This document shows positions 26,001 through 37,500 of a stretch of DNA of 64,000 nt, piece by piece. Every line of letters starts with the position of its first letter. Position 1 is the first letter of the stretch. Origin of the DNA: Trichoplax sp. H2 (lineage: Eukaryota > Placozoa > Uniplacotomia > Trichoplacea); contig NOWV01000081.1 of NCBI GenBank assembly GCA_003344405.1, positions 62,001 through 126,000 of the forward strand. The letters are read 5' to 3'. Under the pieces are notes generated by a model. The model did not search any database. It had not been told where the DNA came from and saw only the letters and a program-made list of their open reading frames with translations. Made by a program: the position numbers and the translations under genes.

Positions 26001-27943
26001 AAATGTTAACGTATACGAATGCAAAATACAAACCAATTTAGTATCAACATTTTCTTGCACATTATCAGTATCGGCTCTGTAATTCTCGCTAGTAGAAAGT
26101 TTCTCACCTACATATAAGTATGATCATACACTGTGAATAGCTAGTGCAAATTCGACTAGTTCTAAATAATGATAGTAATGATGTCTTGCAGTAAAGCTAT
26201 GTATATATATAACATATATATATATATGTAAGATAAAAAAGATTAATATTTTTATGGTTGCACAAAACAGCAATAATTCGGTCATAAAGTACATTACTCC
26301 AAGTAAGTGCAAACCTATTTTTATAGCAATCTGAGGTATATCACGGTTGATTTGCTCCATGACATCTTGTATTGTCATGGTACTGCTATATTCACAAGGT
26401 TTCCGGGCCTCATAGGAGCTACAACAATCCTATTCAAAATCAAAGAAACGACTTTCAATATAATGTGCTACCTTTGAAAAGATTGTTCGACACAATTGTA
26501 ATATTCAATCACATACAACCTTAAGAGCATCACGTAATCCATCAGGGTTTAAATGGAAAGCTGCTACAACTTCATAGTTATCGTTAAAAGAGTCAAGTCT
26601 TTGTCGATATAGCTGCGAATAGTTGTTAAAATTGATTGTAAGTCTGACTATTGTTAGAATGTTGTCCTTTATCCTCAACGTACAACATGCAGTAAGACAT
26701 GTATTTGCAATTATTTATTCACGAAATAATAACAGTAACATCTATCCGTGTACGCGTTGTAATAATAGTATTATATTTCAATATACCTTGAGTAAGTTAT
26801 CTAATTTTTGACTCAATTCCTCGCTCTTCTCCGCAGTTAATTCTCCTCCGCTTAATCCTCCGGATAAGTACTCCAGATCGTTGATGTTTAATCCATATCC
26901 GTTGCGCAAGTTGCTAGTTAGCTACAATATACATTTTAAAAATACTCTTTATTATAATGTGAGATTACTCTTGCTACTATTTTACTATATTGCGTACAGT
27001 ATAGCAACTAGTCGTGGGAAAGTAGATAGCTAGTGATATCGCAATATTGAACTGGTCCTACGATAAAAATTTTAAAGACGATGAGAGGCTGATTTCACCT
27101 TAATGACGTTAAACCATTCCTTGGTAGCATCTTTTACAGCAGTTGATAGAACGCTACTTCTAATAATTTCCCCAACCGAATCATGATTATCTAACGCTTT
27201 GTGGGCTTTGGCAGTAGTCTGAAATGCTTTTGACTCGATATCGATTAATGAGAGGAAAGCTGCTCCAAGTTTCTATCGGGGATCAATCAAAATAAAAGCG
27301 ATATGAATGGCAATCAATACAATGAATTAGTTAGTCATCTATAATCGTATCAAATAATTGAAGAAGTTAATGTTATTCTAACTTGAACGCGGTATTCTAG
27401 CATACTACTCATAATGCTAGCCAATTTATTATCTTCCATAGCAAACTCCTTGGAGGCTGACTGTAGTTTCACTTGGGTCATTTGATATCGATTGGATCCA
27501 TCACCACTATTTTCGCATTTCTGTAATTTTTCACGATAATTTTCATACGTTTCAAAGCTCTTTTTATGTGCATCAATTGCTTTCTTAGCTGTTGGGAAAA
27601 GGGAATTAAATTGATCTACTGTAGCAACAACATTTTGTGATAGTCTGACAACACATTTGTCAACGACTTCTTTAATTTCATTCATTGTGTTGGTATGTTT
27701 AAAAGTAGCTTCCCATAATGGTGTTTCTTTAAAAACTGACGTAAAAGCTTCGGCTAGGAGTAGTCCAGCGTTGCTCATCTTTGTTAATATTTGCGAATAA
27801 GAAGTTAATGCTTGCTGTAAATTTAATACATCACCCTCTAAATTCTCGACTTGAGCTAGTAGTCCACTATGGTAGTCTAATTTACCCATGCTTTTAGTAC
27901 GTCGCTTTATTGAAGCCATGAATTTCGCTTTACACCTTTTCAA
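23018..27943 (-). CDS. BAR-domain membrane-shaping protein, 17 exons
   Basis: I traced 17 exons with GT-AG ends and matching phases (plus coordinates): 27383-27943, 27099-27272, 26787-26921, 26520-26612, 26315-26408, 26034-26107, 25751-25918, 25518-25612, 25297-25422, 24875-25179, 24579-24748, 24369-24456, 24168-24278, 23952-24089, 23676-23877, 23517-23574 and 23018-23332. Starting at the Met at 27919 gives 960 residues; the Met at 27943 adds eight. Residues about 1-235 form a BAR domain: four-helix amphipathic text including TVDQFNSLFPTAKKAIDAHK and SSMLEYRVQKLGAAF, the pattern of membrane-curvature dimers. A second, probably folded region follows to about residue 500 (containing WWLVEDSATFGLLCRDIDP), which I cannot assign. 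The remainder is disordered: a Lys-rich patch, Ser/Asn runs, acidic stretches and Gly/Tyr-rich text, likely a regulatory tail. No SH3, PH or RhoGAP domain is evident. A dense GTACW repeat begins about 75 bp upstream. Confidence 0.85.
26198..26229. repeat. TA microsatellite in a BAR-gene intron
   Basis: A run of alternating T and A (with one AAC interruption) lies in the intron between the exons at 26034-26107 and 26315-26408. No function is implied. Confidence 0.8.
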
Positions 27944-28017
27944 CCGATTGAACTATCGATAATAATAATAATATCTGAGAATAAATGCTGAGATCGAAAA
28001 CGTTTGCCCGGTCACAG

Positions 28018-28349
28018 TACCGTACTGGACTGGACATACAGTAATAGTACTGTACTGTACTGTATTACTGATTACAGGCTCATAGCATAGTGTACAGTAC
28101 AGTACATGTACTGTAATTGTAGGAATTTGCGTCGAGTACTGTACTGTACAGTACTGTACAGTACGATACTGTACTGTACTGTACAGTACAATACAGCGGT
28201 ACTGAGTACGGAACGGAATGAGAGTGCGCAGTTACTTACAGACGACATCCAGTACTGTACTGTACTGCCATCCAGCAAACTTGAATTCGTCGGGAACTTC
28301 TAGAAGCTACAGTACTGTACAGTACTGTACACTATACACTGTACTGTAG
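28018..28349. repeat. GTACW pentamer array upstream of the BAR-domain gene
   Basis: Dense runs of GTAC followed by T or A, for example GTACTGTACAGTACTGTAC, interrupted by short unique pieces. The array starts about 75 bp upstream of the first Met of the minus-strand BAR gene and lies about 1 kb upstream of ECH1, so it sits in their shared divergent promoter interval. Both orientations (GTACT and GTACA) alternate. The long frames through it on both strands are artefacts of the repeat. Confidence 0.9.
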
Positions 28350-29324
28350 GTAAACTTCCCTTGACCTCCACGGACTTCGGAGTCAAGGGTGGATCCGAAA
28401 TACGCTACAGTAGGAAACTTACGTATGAGGATAGAGTTAAGCTGCAAAAACAATTTCTCTCTATTTCATCTTTGGCTCAAGCGAATATCCATTTCCGAAT
28501 CGTGCTATCGCGGTAGGAGTTCAATTAATGAATTCAATTCAAGGCAGACTTACTCAAATAATAACAGAGGTAAATGCAGATAAGATTAATCTTTTCCTGT
28601 TATGCGATCATGGTCATACAGGATACTGTAGTGGACTGCAATAATAAATTAAAAATACTGTACTTGGACAGTGCTCTACTTGCCAGTGCAATCAAGTTTG
28701 GGAAGCAGAAAGGAATTTATTACGCGTAATTTACGCCTGCTTCTGCTGATGAAAACTTAATTGAAGGACGCCTATGAGACACCAGCTACAACGAGTCACG
28801 CACGATGAGCCTTCGTTTGCAATCATTGCAATACAGTACACGTAAAAGCAAGATAACCTGTAGCGAGTGCGTGCTAGCTCATTCGCTGCATAGACATAAT
28901 TCACTATTCCCATATCCTACTTCATGCAATTATACAGAATACGAGTATATGCCATCGAATACGTCTCTATATATTAAGACTGCATTAGATTGCCACTAGA
29001 TACACTTACTGTAGAGTGCTTGAAAACTGTAAAATTTCTTAAATTAAAAGAACTCATACTGTCTTTAAGATAGTACTGAAGTTAATAACGAATATTCGTT
29101 TTCGTAACCTTCTGCTAGATGTCCGTAAAATAGGACTCTACGCTTATATGCGTGTATTCTTCCATTACGATTGTCCTCACATGAGTCTGTCACCTATCAA
29201 TGTTATGTATAGTTATGTGCGGATAGTAAGATAAGCGTATGCTCTTTTTTTCTATTTCAGATCTCCTCCGCTACACTGATTAATCAGAACATTTTCATTT
29301 ATTACAATAATCAACTTAAAAGAC
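28350..29324. promoter_or_regulatory. divergent intergenic region, BAR gene and ECH1
   Basis: No gene is seen in this part of the interval between two divergently transcribed genes. The two short overlapping frames at 28731-28913 and 28805-28999 on opposite strands show no domains. The region presumably holds the ECH1 promoter and 5' untranslated region; no TATA box or other element can be named with confidence. Confidence 0.4.
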
Positions 29325-31369
29325 ATGGCACAATCTTACAGTTTTGATACTCTACGTGTAAATCAGCCATCTGAGTTTGTCTTCCATGTGCAGTTAAACA
29401 GACCACAGAAACGGAATGCTGTAAACAGACAGTTGAGACGGTACATGATCTATGATACGTACTTTGATATGCTTTAGATTATACCATATATGAAATCCAC
29501 GACTAATTTAATCAATCCTATACAGCGGTACGGTTTAATGTCATTTTTTCTCTTTAGGGACTTGAAAAGCTGCTTTGACCAATTAGCTACTGATCCTAAT
29601 TGCAGAGCAGTCGTAATTTCAGGAGCGGGCAAAATGTTTACTTCAGGTACTACATGTAGTCATATACAATTAAGTATTGCACAGTAATAATACTGGTAAA
29701 ACCGAATATGTATTAAATTTCTTATACCCAGTAACTATATGCTATAATAGTGGATCGATAGAAGTTGTGAATAGAATATTAAATTGACCATTGCACTAAT
29801 TAATCTTGCAGGTATTGACCTTGCCGATCTTAACGTCTTGCCTGATCGTAACCTTGATGCTGCTAGGATGGGTTTAAGACTTCATCAGAATATCAAGGAT
29901 TTTCAAGATGTTTTTACGGCTATGGAGAAGGTACCACTTCAATACTATAATCTAAGCGTTTTAACATGCACCATATAAGAATATATGCTAGTATGATACG
30001 TTTCATGTGGGTGTCAGAGTACTTAATATTAAGAGAGCTCAATTGCACTAGACCAAAAGAGTTTTATTATGCTTGAATGATCTTATTGCCTTTGACGGTT
30101 TTGATTGTAAATAACATTGCAACAGTGTCCAAAACCTATAATTGCTGCAGTACATGGTGCCTGTGTTGGCGCTGGTAAGACGGAGATATGAGTTTGTTTA
30201 GCTACCTCTTGCAAAATAAGGATAATTATGCACTAAATCTAGTCATTTCCATGCTTAATAATATTTATTGCTCAGGGTTTAATAAACGCGGCTCTACTTA
30301 TCTTCACTTTATAGGGATTGATTTAATTTCTAGTTGCGATATCCGACTTTGTAGTAAAGATACTTATTTCTCTGTTAAGGTAAGATTGATAATTCCCGTA
30401 GACTATATCGATTATTATTATTTACAGTCAATAGATTTATTTGTACGCGTGTAACAGTTCTAAAGCATAAGTTCTATAATCTTTCAGACGTTACCTAGAT
30501 TTATCGTAGTTCTATGCAGGATACAAAAAAATTACAATATAACCGAAATGATTAATGAATGCTCTTATACTTCAATGCACGTATTTACTTGTGCATATTC
30601 CTATAACAGGAAGTCGATGTTGGGCTTGCGGCCGATGTAGGAACTTTACAACGCCTCCCCAAAATTATCGGAAACAATAGGTAAGTTATGTTTGCAATTT
30701 TAAATGTCGGTGAATTTTTTATGTGCGATGTGATTAATTTTGTATTGTCAATTAAATACTGCAGTATAGTTCGAGAATTAGCGTTTACGGCTCGAAATTT
30801 TTCATCTGATGAAGCAAAGGATATCGGCCTTGTTAGGTAGAACGCTTTATCCCCGTATTGTATAAAATTGTAATCTTATCTTAGTGTTACCCATAAGTAA
30901 TGGCATATAATACGGTAAATAATAATGCTTTAGGTGCTTGTTTTAATGAGTAGCCAGCTTCATGCCGATAAATGAAGGGACTTGCTCGTTGGTTGTATAT
31001 TAATGATTTTTTTTTCTTTTATACATAATAACTGTAGCAATGTGCATGCCGATAATAATACGGTCCTCCAAGCAGCATTAAAGATGGCTTCATTGATTGC
31101 CGCTAAAAGTCCAATAGCTGTTCTATCCTCGAAAGTTAGCCTTAACTATTCTCGGGATCACACAGTAGATGAAGGTTTAGAGCACATTGTAAGGAGATAC
31201 ACCTACACGCTTGGCTGATTTGAAATTTTTCAGCTGATTAATTATTTATCTAATGCATTCCTGTTGAAAATAGGCAGCGTGGAACATGTGTATGTTACAA
31301 TCGGAAGACATGGGGAAAATTTTTAAGTCTTTTCAGACAAAGGCGCGACCTGTATTCAGTAAATTGTAG
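29325..31369 (+). CDS. ECH1: delta(3,5)-delta(2,4)-dienoyl-CoA isomerase, peroxisomal type
   Basis: Nine exons with consistent phases: 29325-29440, 29558-29646, 29812-29930, 30126-30174, 30315-30379, 30610-30680, 30765-30836, 31038-31188 and 31274-31369, giving 275 residues. It belongs to the crotonase superfamily and shifts the double bonds of 3,5-dienoyl-CoA during oxidation of unsaturated fatty acids. The text closely follows vertebrate ECH1: GAGIDLISSCDIRLC, then VKEVDVGLAADVGTLQRLPK. The three acidic residues important in the rat enzyme are kept with identical spacing (Asp127, Glu147, Asp155). The last exon ends in SKL, a canonical type 1 peroxisomal targeting signal. The protein starts directly with the catalytic fold and lacks the mitochondrial leader of the 328-residue human form, so a peroxisomal location is the simplest reading. 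An upstream exon adding a leader cannot be fully excluded. Confidence 0.95.
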
Positions 31370-32717
31370 ATTGTACTGCTCTGCTCTTTACGCTGGTTTT
31401 CGGAAGTTAGTAATAACAGGAAATCGTACCTTGGAGAATCTGTATAACTGTCCGATTACATTATTATCATCATACGGTAATATTGTTCAACCTTTGCTGC
31501 ATTTACCGCATATTGGGCGATAGCCTTAGCAAAATTAATGAATGACCTGCTTTATGTATATATAAAGTAATAGGGTAGTTTGCGTAGTTAACAATGGCAT
31601 CATTATTTGTAGTACATCCAGTAAGAAATGCATAACCAAGTTATATAAGCTTTAAAAACATTATGTTACGAAGGAAGATATTATAATACGAATAGACCAT
31701 ATAATTTGTTATAAATGAACTTACTAATTAAATTTGTACTTTGCCAAAAACTGTCGTTAATTCATATTTTACTTGCAAACACTTCCTTACGTTTAATAAA
31801 GTCTTTCCTATTGCTAGCTCATTCAGTCAAAGATACTGTAAAATATGATTAATCAGACATTTTTATCGTCAATACTTACTTTATTGATCTGATATACCTA
31901 CGTACGAAACATAATGCAGGTGTCCATACGGTGAAGATCATCCAATATCGTGTTAATGATTGCTTTCCTGCATTAACCATTTAGTGGCTCCCTATATCAT
32001 AAGATATATCGATACTCTATTTACATACTTGGCCGCTACAGAACGCAATAACTGCATCACATTAATTAAATAGATATTGATTGTGTGCGGATTTTCTGTA
32101 GGGAGACCTATAATAGATTGCTTATTTGTCGCAAGTTCAATACGTTGGTCATTACTAATTTTTTAGTAGCCCACTTAAAACAGTATTGTAAGGTACTGTG
32201 TTTCTCTTTTCACTTCTGCATTGGCACCAACAATTGGAGATGATATTGTGTGCTTGCTTAGTTTCTTAAATTGATTTATTTCATTGGAAGTACAGTACTA
32301 GAGATTTTTTTTCATTGCATATTACTTTCGTATAATAACTCACTGGTTTCACCGAGTTTTGCACCTTTCAATTTCTTTCAAGAGCTCTAATTTAACTTGG
32401 ATAGGCACCGATATTGATGAAAGCCTGTTTACTACCACAGTGTTTCGTCAAGACTTGGTTCGTGTGTTTACTACATGAACGTCATTCTCGACAGACTGAC
32501 AGACATCGCTACGGATGACACGATGGACCTGATTTGTCCGCGAAAATTAAAAAATACACGATTTGACCTGATATCTGCAACGGTCTGTGTAGATTGTATT
32601 CTACCGTCGGACTTGTTCAAATTATAAAGGAAAAGTATAAATCGTTGAGTAGTCTTTGATACAGTATCGTGCCAAATGCAAAATCTCCAGTCGAAACCCC
32701 ACAAGTTGCCTTTACCG

Positions 32718-32812
32718 GTGTACAGTACAGTACTGTACTGTAGTCTACAGTATACAGTACAGTAGCAAAGTGGCATCGATAAGCCGCATATGAGTACCAG
32801 TACCAGTACCAG
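32718..32812. repeat. GTACW patch plus AGTACC hexamers
   Basis: The run GTGTACAGTACAGTACTGTA begins near 32718 and continues to about 32763; close by are three AGTACC hexamers (about 32794-32812), a related GTAC-containing unit. It lies about 1.8 kb upstream of SF3B3. Confidence 0.8.
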
Positions 32813-33802
32813 TTGACTACCAACGCAGTCAAATCATGCGCGACTCAAGCCAAAACGGTTGATCAATTGTCAAGCGTCAGCCCGTGTCGAATTCGTCGCA
32901 GCTACCTCAGAATAGCCTAAATAATCCTATTCCGAATCGCTGCTCATCCAGTCATTGAAATTGCTCATCTTGGCTATTTTTGTAAAGTGAAGATTAGAAA
33001 AGGTAATATATCGGCTATGGATGTAATTATTTATTGGATTCAATGTATTGACAGCTAGTACTAGCTTGCAATGGAGTCGTCATTGGAGAGATGAACAGTA
33101 AATCATTGAGATGATTCGACAATGACCATTATTCAAAGTTGAACTTTTCTTGAGCAAATGGAATATGGATGATAGCCCCTGTTGTCGCGCTAATAATTAC
33201 AGAATAGACAGTAAAATACATTGACAGTGAATGAGATGTATAGAGTAGTTAAATAGTTTGATCAACGAGGCCATTTCCTGACAAGATATCATCCATTGGT
33301 CCAAACAAACTACAGCCACCGAAACGTATTCTCGTCATAGGTAGAACCTAATCGGATCATTTACTACTGCAAAAGTCGAATAGATTACTTAGTAAAATTT
33401 TGTGGTTAATTGGTATTTTTCGAGCATCTTTTCATGTTGAAATTGAGTATAGTAGAGATACTTCACTACTAGGATATTGGACAAATTGGTCATCTTTCAA
33501 TAGATAGCCAGCGCGATTCCTGCGTATTCTTAGAATAACTTTTGCTGTGCGTTCAATGCATAAAATGGGTCATTAGATCACAGTCATCCAATTTAGATAA
33601 TGAATGTCGTTCATTTGTTTGCCGTTTACTTCGTTGGCCTGAATATCTCACATAATGATTGCGATTTGTGTATTTTAGATATACGAGGTAAAGCTAGCCA
33701 AGTTGCGAATACGCGTTCATACTTGTAACAACTCAAACTACTTGCACACGTTTACGTATCTTTATGGGTGATAAATGATATTTATAGTCAGTAATCTTTA
33801 GC

Positions 33803-34044
33803 CATTTGAGATACTCAAGAACGATGAAATAGATGAATACAAAGCGACGCAAATTATAGAATAAACTACGTAATATGCAGATACAATATCCGCCAAAATC
33901 GTGTTTATGAGTTAAATATTTTAGCATTTGAGATACTCAAGAACGATGGAACAGATGAATACAAAGCGACACAAATTGTAGAATAAACTACGTAATATGC
34001 AGACACAATATCCGCCAAAATCGTGTTTATGAGTTAAATGTTTT
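33803..34044. repeat. 122-bp tandem duplication
   Basis: The unit beginning CATTTGAGATACTCAAGAAC at 33803 is repeated from 33925 and ends near 34044. The copies differ by only a handful of substitutions (for example GAAATAGATG versus GAACAGATG), so the duplication is recent. It is intergenic and has no coding content. Confidence 0.92.
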
Positions 34045-34587
34045 GGTTAAATTGTAGTAGGTGGTGGGATTTATTATGTCTCCTCAACATCGTCTTGAAG
34101 AATATTGTTTATGCTATATACTCTGTACTCAGTTATTCCAATGATTATAATTGTCTACCAACTGTAAGTAAAGCAGCAATACATCTTGCAGAATATTAAA
34201 CGCTATAAATATTGAGAGATTCCCCTTTGGATAATATCTACAGCTGTAACACATAAAATTAGCCTATATTGTGTAAAACTGAATATTATTCCATCAACGC
34301 GTTGACTGCGAGGTAACTACTGGCTTGAATCCAAGTGCTATATCAGCGATGCCGTAGCAACAATTCCTACATCTTATGCGCCTTTGTGCATGGTGATAAA
34401 GTGCCATATTTTATTTCGCTGTTAGAGCAATACTATTTGCACAGTAATGTACAACGTTAAATCCTAATCATGAAATACCAATAATTTCAAATATCACTAT
34501 CACACTCTTTACAATTTATGACAGTAGATTAATAAAAGGATTACGAATGATAACTTTTATCAATTTTTCTTTATACCCCGAATTTAG

Positions 34588-37500
34588 ATGTACCTATACA
34601 GTCTAACTTTGCAAAAATCATCATGTATAACATGTGCTGTTCACGGTAATTTTTCTGGTACCAAACAACAAGAAATTATTGCAGCGAAAGGTAAAGTGTT
34701 GGAATTACTTCGGCCAGATGCAAATAGCGGTAAAGTTCACTCGATAACGACATTAGAAGTATTTGGAGAAATTCGTTGTCTTGCTCCTTTTCGCTTAACT
34801 GGTGGAAGCAAAGGTCAGATGTCTTGTTTGATTAAGTTAAATGCTTGTGTGTTTTACCTTCCTAAGAAATTTTTAAATTTTACTTTAATAACTCACACCT
34901 GAAATACTTAAGCTAACGCTAGTAGTACTGTTACTTTAAATGTTACATATATTTTTAATTACGATCAAATCCTGCTTTTAGATTATGTGGTGATTGGTAG
35001 CGATTCTGGCCGTATTACTATCTTAGAGTATATTCCATCTAAGAACACTTTCGAAAAGGTAATTGATAATAAATGGTATTATCTATAGACTAGCTAAAAG
35101 ACTTAAAATATAATGCTTAAGATGATTGTTGATGAATCACCTAACTATAGATTCATCAAGAGACATTTGGTAAAAGTGGTTGTAGACGAATTGTTCCTGG
35201 TCAATATCTAGCAGTCGATCCAAAAGGAAGAGCCGTAATGATAGGTAAGAATAAAGTATAGTATCGTTAGCTTGTGGAACCTCGTATTAAACTTAGATTA
35301 TATTCAGTATAGAACTGATTATTATTTTAGTTGTGAATATACAGTACTACTTTCGCACTTAGAAAATCCAAATTACTCCTTCTCAATTTTTTGATCATTC
35401 CAATTTTATCACTTTAGGTGCAATGGAGAAGCAAAAACTTGTTTACATTTTAAACCGTGATACATCTGCCCGATTAACCATTTCGTCGCCGCTTGAAGCT
35501 CATAAATCTCATACTGTAGTATTTAGTGTTGTCGGTATTGACGTTGGATTTGAAAATCCGGTGTTTGCTTGTCTTGAAGTCGACTACGAGGTACGGTTTA
35601 AAAAAAATTTAATAAGTTCAATAGAACTTATTGACCATTTCATTTCTTCTCAAATTTTAAAGCTTCATCATAATGAATGTAATCATTTTTCGTAGGAGGC
35701 TGATAATGATCCAACAGGAGAGGCTGCTTTGACAACCAGACAGGTTAATCAATGACTTTGTAATGGAATTATTACACTATAGAAGTTGCTAAGTGTAGCA
35801 TATATTTACAGATGCTTACATATTACGAATTGGATCTTGGTTTAAATCATGTTGTTCGAAAATTCACGGAGACATTACAAGATTTTAGCAATATGCTGAT
35901 TCCAGGTAAAAGGAAATGCTAGCGTCATTAATGTTTAAATTATTCTTCGAATATTTCTGACTGCGCTTGATAGTAGTTTACATATTACGAACTGGTACTA
36001 AGCTTTGATAAGGTGCACAGAATAAATTGTAATTGATGTTATTCTCCTAACAGTACCTGGGGGTAATGACGGACCAAGTGGTATTTTAGTTTGTTCAGAA
36101 AATTTTATTACTTATAAGAATTTTGGTGATCAACCTGATATTCGGATGCCAATTCCCCGCCGCAGGGTAAAATTTGCATTTCTTTTTGCTGTTGGTGGCT
36201 CGTTTAACGTTACCTGTAAATTTATATAATATTCAATATAATAATACTTTGGCACTTAATTTTAGTACGACTTATCCGACCCTGATCGTGGTATACTATT
36301 TGTTTGTTATGCCGGTCATAAGACAAAGGTAATATAGACTAATTAGCTAAGGAATACTTGAAGGAGAGTTATACCATTAAGAAACCCTCTTTGATTTGAA
36401 TTGTTCTGTAGCTATTCCACTACTGTGAAGAGTTCTGATTAATTCGGTATTGTCATGGTCATAAATTTTATAATCTTGATTTTTTGCAGTCTCTATTTTT
36501 TTTCTTCATTCAAAATGAGCAAGGCGATATTTTTAAACTTACTTTGACGGTTGAAGATGATATGGTTAGTATAATGCTTACACTGATAGCAACGTAACCG
36601 TTTTTCGTGGTGATTTAAATACTAAATAAAACATTACGATTTTTATTCCAGGTATCATCTATTAAACTAAAATATTTTGACACTATACCTGTTGCGTCAT
36701 CGATGATTGTTCTTAAAACTGGTTTCTTATTTGCTTCATCGGAATTCGGCAATCAGTAGGTGTTTCAGTTTAAACTTTCGATTTAGATGTGCTCACAACC
36801 GTAATAGACGCATTTCTTCCGTCTGATCTTTTTGTAGCCATTTATATCAAATTGCTCATCTTGGAGATAACGATGAGGAAACAGAATTCTCTAGTACTAT
36901 GCTTCTTGACGAAGGTGAAACATTTTACTATTCTTTGCGACCACTTAAGAACTTGGTTGAAGTTGATGAAGTTGATAGTCTTTGCCCTATAACTGGGTGC
37001 CAGGTAAATGCACACGAACTGAAAATTTGATTTAATAATCCAGCATAGATTTCTTTTAATTTAATACCAATTAAATCTTCTATGTTTAATATCAATACTA
37101 CGATTTTTTGAAAGGTTGCTGATTTAGCTAATGAAGATACCCCACAACTGTATGTATCCTGTGGCAGAGGTCCAAACTCGACTTTAAGGATTTTGCGGCA
37201 TGGATTGGAGGTTAAATTTTTATCTAGTAGTCACTACTTTGTTAAAATATCTCTCATGCCCTACAAATTCCAAATCCTTCCATAAATTCGATAGGTAACC
37301 GAAATGGCTGTTTCTGAGCTTCCCGGTAATCCTAATGGTGTATGGACAGTGAAAACAAGTGCTTCCGGTAATAGGACGTTTATTTTTTTCTAAAATTTAT
37401 TATTATTATACTCTATAGCAAGCTTGTTCAACTTCTTTTTCTTATTATCTCCACTTACTTTAGCGGAATACGACGCCTATATTGTAGTTTCTTTTGTAAA

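Larger units (their letters stand above)
31370..34587. other. intergenic between ECH1 and SF3B3
   Basis: No gene is recognised. It holds a GTACW patch at about 32718-32763, three copies of AGTACC at about 32794-32812, and a 122-bp tandem duplication at 33803. Frames at 32471-32776 and 32617-32832 overlap the GTACW patch and are not credible genes. The SF3B3 promoter should lie at the right end. Confidence 0.5.

Noticed and set aside
30935-30980. Possible relic of an ECH1 exon in the last long intron (CATGCCGATAA resembles the start of exon 8)
   Set aside because: Only about a dozen bases match, too short to claim a duplicated exon.
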